Shown in pieces: positions 42,801 through 51,087 of a DNA stretch of 64,000 nucleotides. The translations under genes were made by a program, and so were the position numbers. Position 1 is the stretch's first letter; every line of letters begins with the position of its first letter. The notes beneath the pieces were generated by a model. The model did not search any database. It was not told where the DNA came from and saw nothing but the letters and a program-made list of their open reading frames with translations. Source of the DNA: Pseudomonas fluorescens. GTDB lineage: Bacteria; Pseudomonadota; Gammaproteobacteria; Pseudomonadales; Pseudomonadaceae. The stretch covers positions 3,348,001-3,412,000 of the forward strand of contig NZ_CP015225.1 in the NCBI RefSeq assembly GCF_001623525.1. The letters are read 5' to 3'.

Positions 42801-43763
42801 GTGACGGACAATCTCCGCTCTGCCGAGCCCACTGCGACGCCGGAAACCGCCCATGCCATGGAGCAGGCGCTGGACTGGCTGATCCTGCTGGACACCCCCA
42901 GCGAGGAACAGACGCGGCAGTTCCACGCCTGGCTGGCGGCCGATCCGCGCCACGGCGAGGCGTTCGCCCGAGCCCAGGCGATCTGGAACGGCCCGCAGGT
43001 GATGGAAAGTGCCCGCCAGCTTGAAGCCGCGCCCAAGGTTACCGCGCTGTCGCGCCTGCGCGCCCACTGGAAACCCCTGGCCACTGCCGCCGTGCTGTTT
43101 CTCGGTCTGTTCAACTTCAGCGACCTGCCCCTGCGCCTGCAGGCCGACCACCTGACCGTGGTCGGTGAGCGCCAGCGCCTGCAGTTGGAGGACGGCTCCA
43201 AGGTCTTGCTCAACACCGATTCGGCCTTCTCCAGCACGTTCAACGAGCAGCGACATGTGGCGCGCCTGTACAAGGGCGAGGCGTTTTTCGAAGTCCCGGG
43301 CAACCGTAACCTGCCGCTGGAAATCGATGCCGGCCCAGTCATGGCCAGCGTCAGCGACACCACGTTCGCCGTGCGCTACCTCGACGGCGTGGCCCAGGTC
43401 CAGGTGCAGCGTGGCGACGTGGACCTGCGGGCCACCCGCAACGACACCCATGTGCGGCTGTCAGCTGGCGAAAGCATCCGCATCGGCCCCAACGGCTTCG
43501 ACCGCCCGGCCCGGCTCGATGCCAACACCGACCTGGCCTGGGTCCAGGGTCGGCTGGTGTTCGAAAACCGGCCCCTGAGCCAGGTACTGGCCGAGCTGCG
43601 ACGCTATTACCCCGGCTGGATCATCAACAGTAACGAACAATTGGCCAACGTGGCTGTGACCGGCAACTACCGCCTCGACCAGCCGCTGGACGTGGTCCGT
43701 TCGCTGGCCCATATCACCTCGGCGCGGCTTCAGGAGTTCCCGGCGCTGGTGATCCTGAACTGA
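42801..43763 (+). CDS. hxuR: FecR-family anti-sigma/sigma regulator
   Basis: 320 residues. The cytoplasmic N-terminus has the DUF4880 pattern (AMEQALDWLILLDTPSEEQTRQFHAWLAADPRHGEAFARAQAIW), then a single membrane segment (PLATAAVLFLGLFNF), then the periplasmic FecR domain (LPLRLQADHLTVVGERQRLQLEDGSKVLLNTDSAFSSTF...) and an STN-like C-terminus (LVFENRPLSQVLAELRRYYPGW). It relays ligand binding by the receptor to the sigma factor. The start codon is GTG at 42801. Confidence 0.87.
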   Translation: MTDNLRSAEPTATPETAHAMEQALDWLILLDTPSEEQTRQFHAWLAADPRHGEAFARAQAIWNGPQVMESARQLEAAPKVTALSRLRAHWKPLATAAVLFLGLFNFSDLPLRLQADHLTVVGERQRLQLEDGSKVLLNTDSAFSSTFNEQRHVARLYKGEAFFEVPGNRNLPLEIDAGPVMASVSDTTFAVRYLDGVAQVQVQRGDVDLRATRNDTHVRLSAGESIRIGPNGFDRPARLDANTDLAWVQGRLVFENRPLSQVLAELRRYYPGWIINSNEQLANVAVTGNYRLDQPLDVVRSLAHITSARLQEFPALVILN

Positions 43764-43781
43764 ATGAGAATTATTTTTACT
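43763..43781. promoter_or_regulatory. Weak Fur-like site upstream of the receptor gene
   Basis: AATGAGAATTATTTTTACT resembles half of a Fur consensus (AATGAGAATNATT). It lies about 100 bp before the receptor gene, where a sigma-HxuI-type promoter is also expected. Support is modest. Confidence 0.35.
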
Positions 43782-43882
43782 CGATAGGCTCCGCTGATTC
43801 GTCTCGTTATAGCCAATGCAATTGATTCGCATCCAACGATGTGAATCTGCACCTATAACAGATGCGACACGGAGCGCTATCG

Positions 43883-46477
43883 ATGTCCTCTCGCCTTACT
43901 TGCCGGTTTCTTGCCCCCTCTTGCACGCTGTCATTGCTCACCGCCGCCCTCCTGATGGCCGGCACAGCGCCGCTCGCCCTGGCCGCCACCACCGTGCAAC
44001 CCGCTGCACGCAACATGGGCGACTACACCTTTGCCATCGCCCGGCAGCCCCTGGTTTCGGCCCTGAATGCATTCACTGCGGTCACCGGCTGGCAAGTCGG
44101 GATGCCCGCGGAACTGGCCGCAGGCGTCGCCTCGCCAGGAGTGAACGGCTCGCTGTCACCTGAAAAAGCCATGGAGCGCCTGTTGGTGGGGACCCACCTG
44201 AGCTATCGCAAGCTGGGCGACAACAGCATCGTCCTGGAAAAACGCAGTGCCGGCGGCGCGCTGGAGTTGCAACAAGTAACCATCAGCGCCACCCGCCAGG
44301 AACAGGACATCACCAGCGTACCGAGCACGGTCACGGTCCACGACCGCCAGGAACTGGATCGCAACAACGTCAATACCCTCAAGGATCTGGTGCGCTATGA
44401 ACCAGGCGTATCGGTGGGCGGCGCGGGCCAGCGCGGCGGTATCAGCGGCTACAACATCCGCGGCATCGACGGCAACCGGATCCTGACCCAGGTCGACGGC
44501 GTGGAAATTCCCGGCGGCTTCTTCAACGGCCCCTACGCCAAGACCCAGCGCAACTACGTCGACCCGGAAATCATCAAGCGCGCGGAAATCCTGCGCGGTC
44601 CGGCCTCGGTGTTGTACGGCAGCAATGCCATCGGCGGTGCCGTCAGCTACTTCACCCTGGATCCGAACGACATCATCAAGCCAGGCGAGGATGTTGGCGC
44701 CCGCCTGAAGACCGGCTACAGCTCCGCCGACGAGAGCTGGCTCAAGTCCGCCACCGTCGCTGGCCGTAGCGGCCAGTTCGACGGCCTGTTGCACTACAGC
44801 CAGCGCGACGGTCATGAAACCGAATCCTACGGCAGCCACAACGGCACCGGCCTGGACCGCACCGCGGCCAACCCAGAAGACGTGCGCGCCAACAACGTGC
44901 TGGCCAAACTCGGCTGGAACTACAGCGACGACGCACGCCTTGGCCTGGTCTACGAGAAGTACAAGGACGACCGCGACAGCGACCTGAAAAGCGCCTACGG
45001 CGGGCCCTACGCCAACGGCCAGCCGGCCATCCCCGACTTTGTACTGCCCGGCGGCATGTACCAGTGGCGCACCGGCAACGACACCATCAGCCGCGAGCGT
45101 TTCGGCCTGGAACACAGCTTCGCCCTCGACAGCCTGCTGGCCGATCACATGAAGTGGAGCCTGAATCACCAGGTCGCCAAGACCGACCAGAGCACCGCCG
45201 AATTCTATTTCCCCATCACCCGCCAGGTCCTGCGCACCCGGGAGACCCTCTATGAAGAGAAACAGTGGGTCTTCGACGCGCAACTGGACAAGGCCTTCAG
45301 CGTCGCCGACACCGATCACGCGCTGACTTACGGCACCACCCTCAAGCAACAGAAAGTCACCGGTTCGCGCAGCGGCAATGGTGTGTGCCTGGCGGTGGGT
45401 GTCGGTTGCTCTGCGGTGGGCGCCATCAGCACCCGGGACGTGCTGGCAAAAGCCAGTGACTTCCCGGACCCGACCATCAACAGCTACGCCCTGTTCGTCC
45501 AGGACCAGATCAGTTGGGACAAATGGACCTTCACGCCTGGCCTGCGCTACGACTACACCCAGCTCAAGCCGCACCTGACCGAGGAATTCCTCAACACCGT
45601 GGACCCCACCAGTGGTGGTGAGGTCAGCGACAAGAACAAGACCTGGCACCGCGTCTCGCCGAAATTCGGCGTGACCTATGCCCTGACCGACCAGTACACC
45701 TGGTACGGGCAGTACGCCGAGGGTTTCCGCACCCCGACCGCCAAGGCCCTGTATGGCCGTTTCGACAACCCTGGCGCTGGCTATAGCGTGGAGCCCAACG
45801 CCGACCTGGAAGCGGAAAAAAGCCAGGGCTACGAGACCGGCCTGCGCGGCCGCTTCGACTCCGGCTCGTTCGACGTGGCGGTGTTCTACAACAAGTACCG
45901 CGATTTCATCAACGAGGACGCCATCACCCCCGGTGCCGACCAGTTGACCTTCCAGAGCAACAACATCAAGCACGCCACCATCAAGGGTGCCGAAATCAAG
46001 GGACGCCTGGACCTGGACGTGCTGGGCGCGCCAAATGGCCTGTACACCCAAGGTTCGGTGGCCTACGCCTACGGTCGCAACAACGACACCGGCGAGCCGC
46101 TCAACAGCGTCAACCCGCTGACCGGAGTGTTCGGCCTGGGCTACGACCAGGACCGCTACGGCACTTTGCTCAGTTGGACCTTGGTCAAGAAAAAGGACCG
46201 GGTCGACGACAGCAACTTCAACTCGCCTGATGGCGTGAGCAGCCAGTTCAAGACACCGGGCTTCGGCATCCTCGACCTGAGCGGTTTCTACAAGGTGACC
46301 GACGACGTCACCGTCAGTGGCGGCCTCTACAACCTCACCGACAAGAAGTACTGGCTGTGGGACGACGTGCGCGGCTACGACAGCGTCGGCGAAGCGGCGG
46401 TATTGAGCCCCGCCAACCTCGATCGTCTGACGGCGCCGGGGCGTAACTTCGCGGTGAACCTGATCTGGGATATCTGA
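43883..46477 (+). CDS. hxuA: TonB-dependent heme/hemoglobin receptor with N-terminal signalling domain
   Basis: 864 residues. A signal peptide (about 1-35) is followed by an STN (secretin/TonB short N-terminal) domain, about residues 46-98, marking a transducer-type receptor. VTISATRQEQDITSVPSTVTVHDRQELDR starts the plug (TonB box region), and SGYNIRGIDGNRILTQVDGVEIPG and ILRGPASVLYGSNAIGGAVSY are plug motifs of the hemoglobin/transferrin receptor family. The remainder is a 22-strand barrel ending NLIWDI. I choose 43883 since ACGGAG lies before it; an ATG at 43862 is also in frame. It imports heme in iron-poor conditions; a REPIN separates it from hemO. Confidence 0.88.
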   Translation: MSSRLTCRFLAPSCTLSLLTAALLMAGTAPLALAATTVQPAARNMGDYTFAIARQPLVSALNAFTAVTGWQVGMPAELAAGVASPGVNGSLSPEKAMERLLVGTHLSYRKLGDNSIVLEKRSAGGALELQQVTISATRQEQDITSVPSTVTVHDRQELDRNNVNTLKDLVRYEPGVSVGGAGQRGGISGYNIRGIDGNRILTQVDGVEIPGGFFNGPYAKTQRNYVDPEIIKRAEILRGPASVLYGSNAIGGAVSYFTLDPNDIIKPGEDVGARLKTGYSSADESWLKSATVAGRSGQFDGLLHYSQRDGHETESYGSHNGTGLDRTAANPEDVRANNVLAKLGWNYSDDARLGLVYEKYKDDRDSDLKSAYGGPYANGQPAIPDFVLPGGMYQWRTGNDTISRERFGLEHSFALDSLLADHMKWSLNHQVAKTDQSTAEFYFPITRQVLRTRETLYEEKQWVFDAQLDKAFSVADTDHALTYGTTLKQQKVTGSRSGNGVCLAVGVGCSAVGAISTRDVLAKASDFPDPTINSYALFVQDQISWDKWTFTPGLRYDYTQLKPHLTEEFLNTVDPTSGGEVSDKNKTWHRVSPKFGVTYALTDQYTWYGQYAEGFRTPTAKALYGRFDNPGAGYSVEPNADLEAEKSQGYETGLRGRFDSGSFDVAVFYNKYRDFINEDAITPGADQLTFQSNNIKHATIKGAEIKGRLDLDVLGAPNGLYTQGSVAYAYGRNNDTGEPLNSVNPLTGVFGLGYDQDRYGTLLSWTLVKKKDRVDDSNFNSPDGVSSQFKTPGFGILDLSGFYKVTDDVTVSGGLYNLTDKKYWLWDDVRGYDSVGEAAVLSPANLDRLTAPGRNFAVNLIWDI

Positions 46478-46498
46478 CCCAGGCCCAAGGATTTCCCC

Positions 46499-46590
46499 TG
46501 TGGCGAGGGAGCTTGCTCCCGCTGGGCTGCGCAGCAGGTCCATTTTTGTGAGTGCTTCGCACTCAAGCGGGAGCAAGCTCCCTCGCCACA
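46499..46590. repeat. REPIN between hxuA and hemO
   Basis: Arms tgtggcgagggagcttgctc and gagcaagctccctcgccaca, 92 bp overall, 22 bp after the receptor stop and 28 bp before the hemO start. It sits inside the likely heme operon. Confidence 0.9.
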
Positions 46591-46617
46591 CAATGTGCTC
46601 ACTCAAAGGACTTTTTC

Positions 46618-47208
46618 ATGAATACCCTGCGCCCCGCTTCACGCTCCCAACGCCTGAACCAGATCACCCACGAGCCCCACAGCAAGCTCGACGCGCTGGT
46701 CAAGGCCCACGCCCCGTTCGAAACCCCGGCCAGCTTCGCCCGTTTCGTCGTCGCCCAGTACCTGTTCCAGTCGGAACTGGTGGCGCTGTACAACGACGCC
46801 GAGCTGTCCGCCCTGATTCCCGACCTGCCGGCCCGTTGCCGGGCCGACGCAGCCAAGGCGGATCTCGCCGACCTGGACACCGAAGTCCCCGCGCCGGTGG
46901 CCGGTGCGGTGAACAAACCGACCCAGGCCGAAGCCCTGGGCTGGCTGTTCGTCTCCGAAGGCTCCAAGCTCGGCGCCGCGTTCTTGATCAAGCGTGCCGT
47001 GGGCCTGGGGTTGAGCGAGACCTTCGGCGCCCGGCACCTGGCAGAACCTGCCGGTGGGCGCGCCGAAGGCTGGAAAACCTTCACCCGCACCCTCGACAGC
47101 CTGGCCTTTACCGAACAGCAGGAAGCCGAGGCGGACAAAGGTGCGCTGGATGCGTTCAACCGGTTTACGGTGTTGCTGGAACAAGCTTATGCGGCCGAGC
47201 TGGCCTGA
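46618..47208 (+). CDS. hemO: Heme oxygenase (HemO/PigA type)
   Basis: 196 residues, similar to the Pseudomonas HemO/PigA family. NQITHEPHSKLDALVK holds the likely proximal heme ligand (H21, corresponding to His26 of P. aeruginosa PigA), and AEALGWLFVSEGSKLGAAFLIKRA is the distal helix with the conserved G-S-K-L-G. It opens the heme ring to biliverdin and releases iron. The start at 46618 follows AAAGGA. It completes the uptake-and-degradation set with the TonB receptor. Confidence 0.93.
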   Translation: MNTLRPASRSQRLNQITHEPHSKLDALVKAHAPFETPASFARFVVAQYLFQSELVALYNDAELSALIPDLPARCRADAAKADLADLDTEVPAPVAGAVNKPTQAEALGWLFVSEGSKLGAAFLIKRAVGLGLSETFGARHLAEPAGGRAEGWKTFTRTLDSLAFTEQQEAEADKGALDAFNRFTVLLEQAYAAELA

Positions 47209-47252
47209 TTCATACCGCTCCCACAGAGATTGTGCATGACTGAAAAACGCTG

Positions 47253-47693
47253 ATGAGCCGTCCCTCGAAACTCACCCAACTGCTCTTCGCCCTGCTCGCC
47301 TACGCTAGCCTGGGCATTGGCCTGGTCGCCATCGTCGTGCCTGGCCTGCCGACGACCGAGTTCATCCTGCTGGCCGCCTGGGCCGCGACCCGCAGTTCGC
47401 CGCGCCTGAGCGCCTGGCTGGAGAACCATCGTCTGTTCGGGCCGATTCTGCACAACTGGCGCAACGGCAAGGTTATCCCGCGCCGGGCCAAGGTCGGTGC
47501 CACTACCAGCATGCTGCTCTGCGCAGGCTTGATGCTGGTGCTGCTCGACCACGCCTGGCCGCTTTACCTCGCGCTCGCCGGCATGGGCCTGGGCAATCTG
47601 TGGATCTGGTCGCGCCCGGAGCAGGCACGGGGCTCTTGTGGCGAGGGAGCTTGCTCCCGCTGGGCCGCAAAGCGGCCCCCAACGGATTTTTGA
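47253..47693 (+). CDS. YbaN/DUF454 inner-membrane protein with REP-encoded C-terminus
   Basis: 146 residues. The first about 125 are the DUF454 family: LLFALLAYASLGIGLVAIVVPGLPTTEFILLAAWAATRSSPRLSAWLENHRLFGPILHNWRNGKVIPRRAK, then two more membrane helices. The final segment, RGSCGEGACSRWAAKRPPTDF, is the translation of a REP element (from 47637) fused in frame, so the native C-terminus seems to have been replaced or extended. Function of YbaN is unknown. The gene starts 44 bp after hemO. Confidence 0.83.
   Translation: MSRPSKLTQLLFALLAYASLGIGLVAIVVPGLPTTEFILLAAWAATRSSPRLSAWLENHRLFGPILHNWRNGKVIPRRAKVGATTSMLLCAGLMLVLLDHAWPLYLALAGMGLGNLWIWSRPEQARGSCGEGACSRWAAKRPPTDF
47637..47680. repeat. Single REP inside the 3' end of the DUF454 gene
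   Basis: tgtggcgagggagcttgctc followed by the usual GGGCCGCAAAGCGGCCCC hairpin, but with no inverted partner arm downstream. It overlaps the last 15 codons or so of the DUF454 gene. Confidence 0.85.
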
Positions 47694-47727
47694 TCTATGA
47701 TCGCCCTCTCGTACTGGAGGGCTTTCG

Positions 47728-49074
47728 ATGTCAGATCTGCTCACGTCCATGCAAACCGCACTCGGCTTGCCCACGACCCCGATCACCTTCGCTGGCGATG
47801 GCGCGCTGCCCTCGGCCTTCGCCGTCACGGAGCTGGCCAGCGCCAGCATCGCCGTGGCCGGCCAGGCGACCGCCGAACTCATCCAGCAACAAACCACTCG
47901 CCTGCCACCTGTCGAGGTCGACCGACGCCTGGCGTCGTTCTGGTTCTCCACCTCCCTGCGCCCCATCGGCTGGAGCGTGCCGCCGATGTGGGACCCGGTG
48001 GCCGGCGACTACGCCAGCGCCGACGGCTGGATTCGCCTGCACACCAACGCACCGCATCATCGCCTTGCGGCGGAAAAAGTCCTCGGCACCTGCGCCGACC
48101 GCGCCGACATGGCGGCCAGGGTGGCCCGATGGAACAAGGCCGAGCTGGAACAGGCCGTGGTCGACGCAGGCGGTTGCGCTGCCGAGATGCGTTCGTGGCA
48201 AGCGTGGCAGGCCCATCCCCAAGGCCTGGCGGTGAACGCCGAGCCGCTGGTGCACCTGAGTGAAACGACTGGAGAGCAGCGCAAACCCTGGCTCGGCTCC
48301 GTGACCCAGCCACTGGCGGGCCTCAAGGTGCTGGATCTGACCCGCGTGCTGGCCGGCCCCGTCGCCAGCCGCTTCCTCGCTGGCCTGGGGGCCGACGTGC
48401 TGCGCATCGACCCGCCGATCTGGAATGAACCCGGCGTGGTGCCGGAAGTCACCCTGGGCAAACGCTGCGCCCGCCTCGACCTGCATCGGGCCGATGATCG
48501 CGCGGCATTCGAGGCACTGCTCAAGGACACCGACATCCTTTTGCACGGCTACCGTGCCGACGCCCTGGAACGCCTGGGCTACGGCGCCGAGCAGCGCCGG
48601 CAGATGGCCCCGGGCCTGATCGACGTCAGCCTCAATGCCTACGGCTGGAGCGGCCCGTGGCAGAACCGGCGCGGCTTCGACAGCCTGGTGCAAATGAGCA
48701 GCGGCATTGCCGAAGCCGGCATGGGCTGGAAACACACCGACAAACCAACACCGCTGCCGGTGCAGGCGCTGGACCATGGCACCGGCTATCTGCTGGCGGC
48801 CAGCGCCCTGGTGCTGTTGTCCCGGCGCCTGGCAAGCGGTCAGGGCGGCTCGGCACGCCTGTCACTGGCACGCACGGCGAAGCTGTTGATCGAACGTGGC
48901 GCAGGGGATTCGACCCTATTGCGAGCCGAGGCTGAGGATGATCAGGGCCTGGTGGTCGAACAGACGCCATGGGGACCGGCCCATCGCCTGCACGTGCCCT
49001 TGAAAATCACCGGGACGCCGCTGCAGTGGACCTTGCCAGCGGCGGAACTGGGCGCGCATCGGGCACGGTGGTGA
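47728..49074 (+). CDS. Class III (CaiB/BaiF) CoA-transferase family protein
   Basis: 448 residues. The CoA-transferase III core is LAGLKVLDLTRVLAGPVASRFLAGLGADVLRIDPP..., then ITLGKRCARLDLHRADDRAAFEALLKDTDILLHGYRADALERLGYGAEQRR and PGLIDVSLNAYGWSGPWQNRRGFDSLVQMSSGIA. Such enzymes move CoA between acids through an aspartyl intermediate. The N-terminal 190 residues are an atypical extra domain with no clear match. The acceptor is unknown. The ATG at 47728 follows TGGAGG; it begins 34 bp after DUF454. Confidence 0.83.
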   Translation: MSDLLTSMQTALGLPTTPITFAGDGALPSAFAVTELASASIAVAGQATAELIQQQTTRLPPVEVDRRLASFWFSTSLRPIGWSVPPMWDPVAGDYASADGWIRLHTNAPHHRLAAEKVLGTCADRADMAARVARWNKAELEQAVVDAGGCAAEMRSWQAWQAHPQGLAVNAEPLVHLSETTGEQRKPWLGSVTQPLAGLKVLDLTRVLAGPVASRFLAGLGADVLRIDPPIWNEPGVVPEVTLGKRCARLDLHRADDRAAFEALLKDTDILLHGYRADALERLGYGAEQRRQMAPGLIDVSLNAYGWSGPWQNRRGFDSLVQMSSGIAEAGMGWKHTDKPTPLPVQALDHGTGYLLAASALVLLSRRLASGQGGSARLSLARTAKLLIERGAGDSTLLRAEAEDDQGLVVEQTPWGPAHRLHVPLKITGTPLQWTLPAAELGAHRARW

Positions 49075-49102
49075 CGCTCACTACCGGTTAAAAAATGCCC
49101 TT

Positions 49103-49236
49103 TGTGGCGAGGGAGCTTGCTCCCGCTGGGCTGCGCAGCAGCCCCCTCCAAAAGCCACTACAATCAGCTTGAAACACCGCGTCGTCGTGCCTCGGGGCCG
49201 CTGCGCGCCCCAGCGGGAGCAAGCTCCCTCGCCACA
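49103..49236. repeat. REPIN (tgtggcgagg family)
   Basis: Arms tgtggcgagggagcttgctc and gagcaagctccctcgccaca, about 134 bp overall, between the convergent CoA-transferase and ArcD-like genes. Confidence 0.9.
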
Positions 49237-49263
49237 AGAGTCCGCCTCGACAACGTGGTAGCC

Positions 49264-50691
49264 TCACAGTTCCAAAAACCCACTGTACAACCCATAAGCC
49301 GCCCCCCCCGCCCCCGCCATCACGCAGGCAAAGACGCCTTTTTCCACATGGGTGAACAAGGGCTGTCCCTGCTCGCGCTTGGCCTGGGCAAACAGGATCA
49401 CCCCGGGCGCATACAACAGCGCCGACAACAGCAGGTATTTCACGCCGCCGGCATACAGCAGCCACACCGCGTAGCACAGCGCGACACCACCGATGCACAG
49501 GTCTTTCATGCGCCGTGCCGAGCCCTGTTCGTAGGTTTCCCCCCGGGCGCAAAGCAGCACCGCATAAGCCGCCGACCACAGGTACGGCACCAGGATCATC
49601 GACGAGGCGAGGTAGATCAGGCTGGTGTAGGTGCCTGCGGAAAACAGAGTGATCAGCAAAAACAGCTGGATCATGCCATTGGTCAGCCACAGCGCGTTGA
49701 CCGGCGCACGGTTGGCATTCTCCTTGGTCAGGAACGCCGGCATGGTCTTGTCCCGGGCGGTGGCGTAGAGGATTTCAGCGCACAACAGCGCCCAGGACAG
49801 CAGGGCTCCCAGCAGTGAAACCGCCAGCCCCAGGCTGATCAGCAACGCGCCCCAGGGCCCGACAATGTGCTCCAGCACACCGGCCAAGGATGGGTTCTGC
49901 AACTGTGCCAGTTCCCGCTGGCTCATGACCCCCAGGGACAACACATTCACCAGCACCAGCAGCGCCAATACCCCGAGAAACCCGATCACCGTCGCACGCC
50001 CTACGTCCGCACGTCTTTCTGCCCGTGCCGAATAGACGCTGGCGCCTTCGATGCCGATAAACACGAACACCGTCACCAGCATCATGTTGCGCACCTGGTC
50101 CATCACACTGCCCAGGTCCGGATTCATCGCGCCCCAGATATCGCGGGTGAAAACCTCGGCCTTGAAGGCCACGGCGGCCATGACGACGAACATCAACAGC
50201 GGCACGACCTTGGCCACGGTGGTCACTAGATTGATGAAGGCCGCCTCCTGGATCCCGCGCAGCACCAGGAAATGCACCGCCCACAGCAACAACGACGCAC
50301 AGCCGATGGCCACCGGCGTGTTGCCTTGGCCGAACACCGGGAAGAAGTAGCCCAAGGTACTGAACAGCAGCACGAAGTAACCGACATTGCCCAGCCAGGC
50401 ACTGATCCAGTAGCCCCAGGCAGACGAGAAGCCCATATAGTCACCGAAGCCGGCCTTGGCATAGGCGTACACGCCCGAATTCAATTGCGGCTTGCGATTG
50501 GCCAGGGTCTGGAACACGAAGGCCAGGGTCAGCATGCCGATGGCGGTGATGGCCCAGCCGATCAGCACCGCGCCGACATCGGCCCGGGCCGCCATGTTTT
50601 GCGGCAGGGAAAAAATCCCGCCGCCGATCATTGACCCCACCACCAGTGCGATCAGTGCGCCCAGTGGCAACTTTTCAATCGGCTGCGGCAT
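49264..50691 (-). CDS. ArcD-like basic amino acid antiporter (paralogue of 51088-52515)
   Basis: 475 residues with about 13 membrane helices: [61 protein letters not shown] opens it, and [39 protein letters not shown] closes it. It is equal in length and very similar to the neighbouring ArcD, and is divergent from it. It belongs to the APC superfamily arginine/ornithine antiporter group. Whether it carries arginine, ornithine, lysine or histidine is not visible. The start at 50691 follows AGAGAAG. Confidence 0.88.
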   Translation of the reverse strand: MPQPIEKLPLGALIALVVGSMIGGGIFSLPQNMAARADVGAVLIGWAITAIGMLTLAFVFQTLANRKPQLNSGVYAYAKAGFGDYMGFSSAWGYWISAWLGNVGYFVLLFSTLGYFFPVFGQGNTPVAIGCASLLLWAVHFLVLRGIQEAAFINLVTTVAKVVPLLMFVVMAAVAFKAEVFTRDIWGAMNPDLGSVMDQVRNMMLVTVFVFIGIEGASVYSARAERRADVGRATVIGFLGVLALLVLVNVLSLGVMSQRELAQLQNPSLAGVLEHIVGPWGALLISLGLAVSLLGALLSWALLCAEILYATARDKTMPAFLTKENANRAPVNALWLTNGMIQLFLLITLFSAGTYTSLIYLASSMILVPYLWSAAYAVLLCARGETYEQGSARRMKDLCIGGVALCYAVWLLYAGGVKYLLLSALLYAPGVILFAQAKREQGQPLFTHVEKGVFACVMAGAGGAAYGLYSGFLEL

Positions 50692-51087
50692 CTTCTCTCA
50701 CTATTAAATTAAGTAAATAAAGCGACATAACGTTTTTGAATAACGTCATCCACACAAAGTCCAAAGACTTATGACCCGGCCATTCTCCAATGGCCCTAAT
50801 TAAAAAGACCATGACATCCCATCATTATTGTCACGAACGCAGCCTACAAAATAGTTGCGACTCAGTGGAAATCAACTAGCGTGAATAATCCTGCGGCAAG
50901 AAAAACTTCACAAATCCTTTGCCAAAGGCCCTGAAACGGGCCTTTCGAGCAACTTCAAGACGCCAACGAACGGTGTTAACTCCTTCATTAACAATGGAAT
51001 GTTGCCATGCACTGATCCAGATCAGCTATTCAACTTTCAAATCGACTTAGTCTGTTGACTCTCTTCTCCTGCACTGGAGTCTCGCAA
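50692..51087. other. Intergenic region between the two antiporter genes
   Basis: 396 bp, mostly AT-richer than its flanks, without a credible open frame. It must hold both divergent promoters. The only clear site is the CTGAT-N4-ATCAG palindrome at 51012-51025. The stretch 50700-50750 (ATTAAATTAAGTAAATAAAG) probably holds the promoter of the leftward gene. Confidence 0.6.
51012..51025. promoter_or_regulatory. ANR/FNR-type box upstream of arcD
   Basis: CTGAT-CCAG-ATCAG, close to the Anr/Fnr consensus TTGAT-N4-ATCAA. It lies 62 bp before the arcD start. In Pseudomonas, Anr induces arcDABC when oxygen falls, which fits this position. Confidence 0.68.

Noticed and set aside
44156..46606. 816-codon open frame on the minus strand opposite the heme receptor gene
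   Set aside because: It is the antisense shadow of a GC-rich gene with strong third-position bias. The plus-strand frame has a signal peptide, STN, plug and barrel motifs; the antisense one is Val/Gly/Ala-rich with no domain and starts inside a REPIN.
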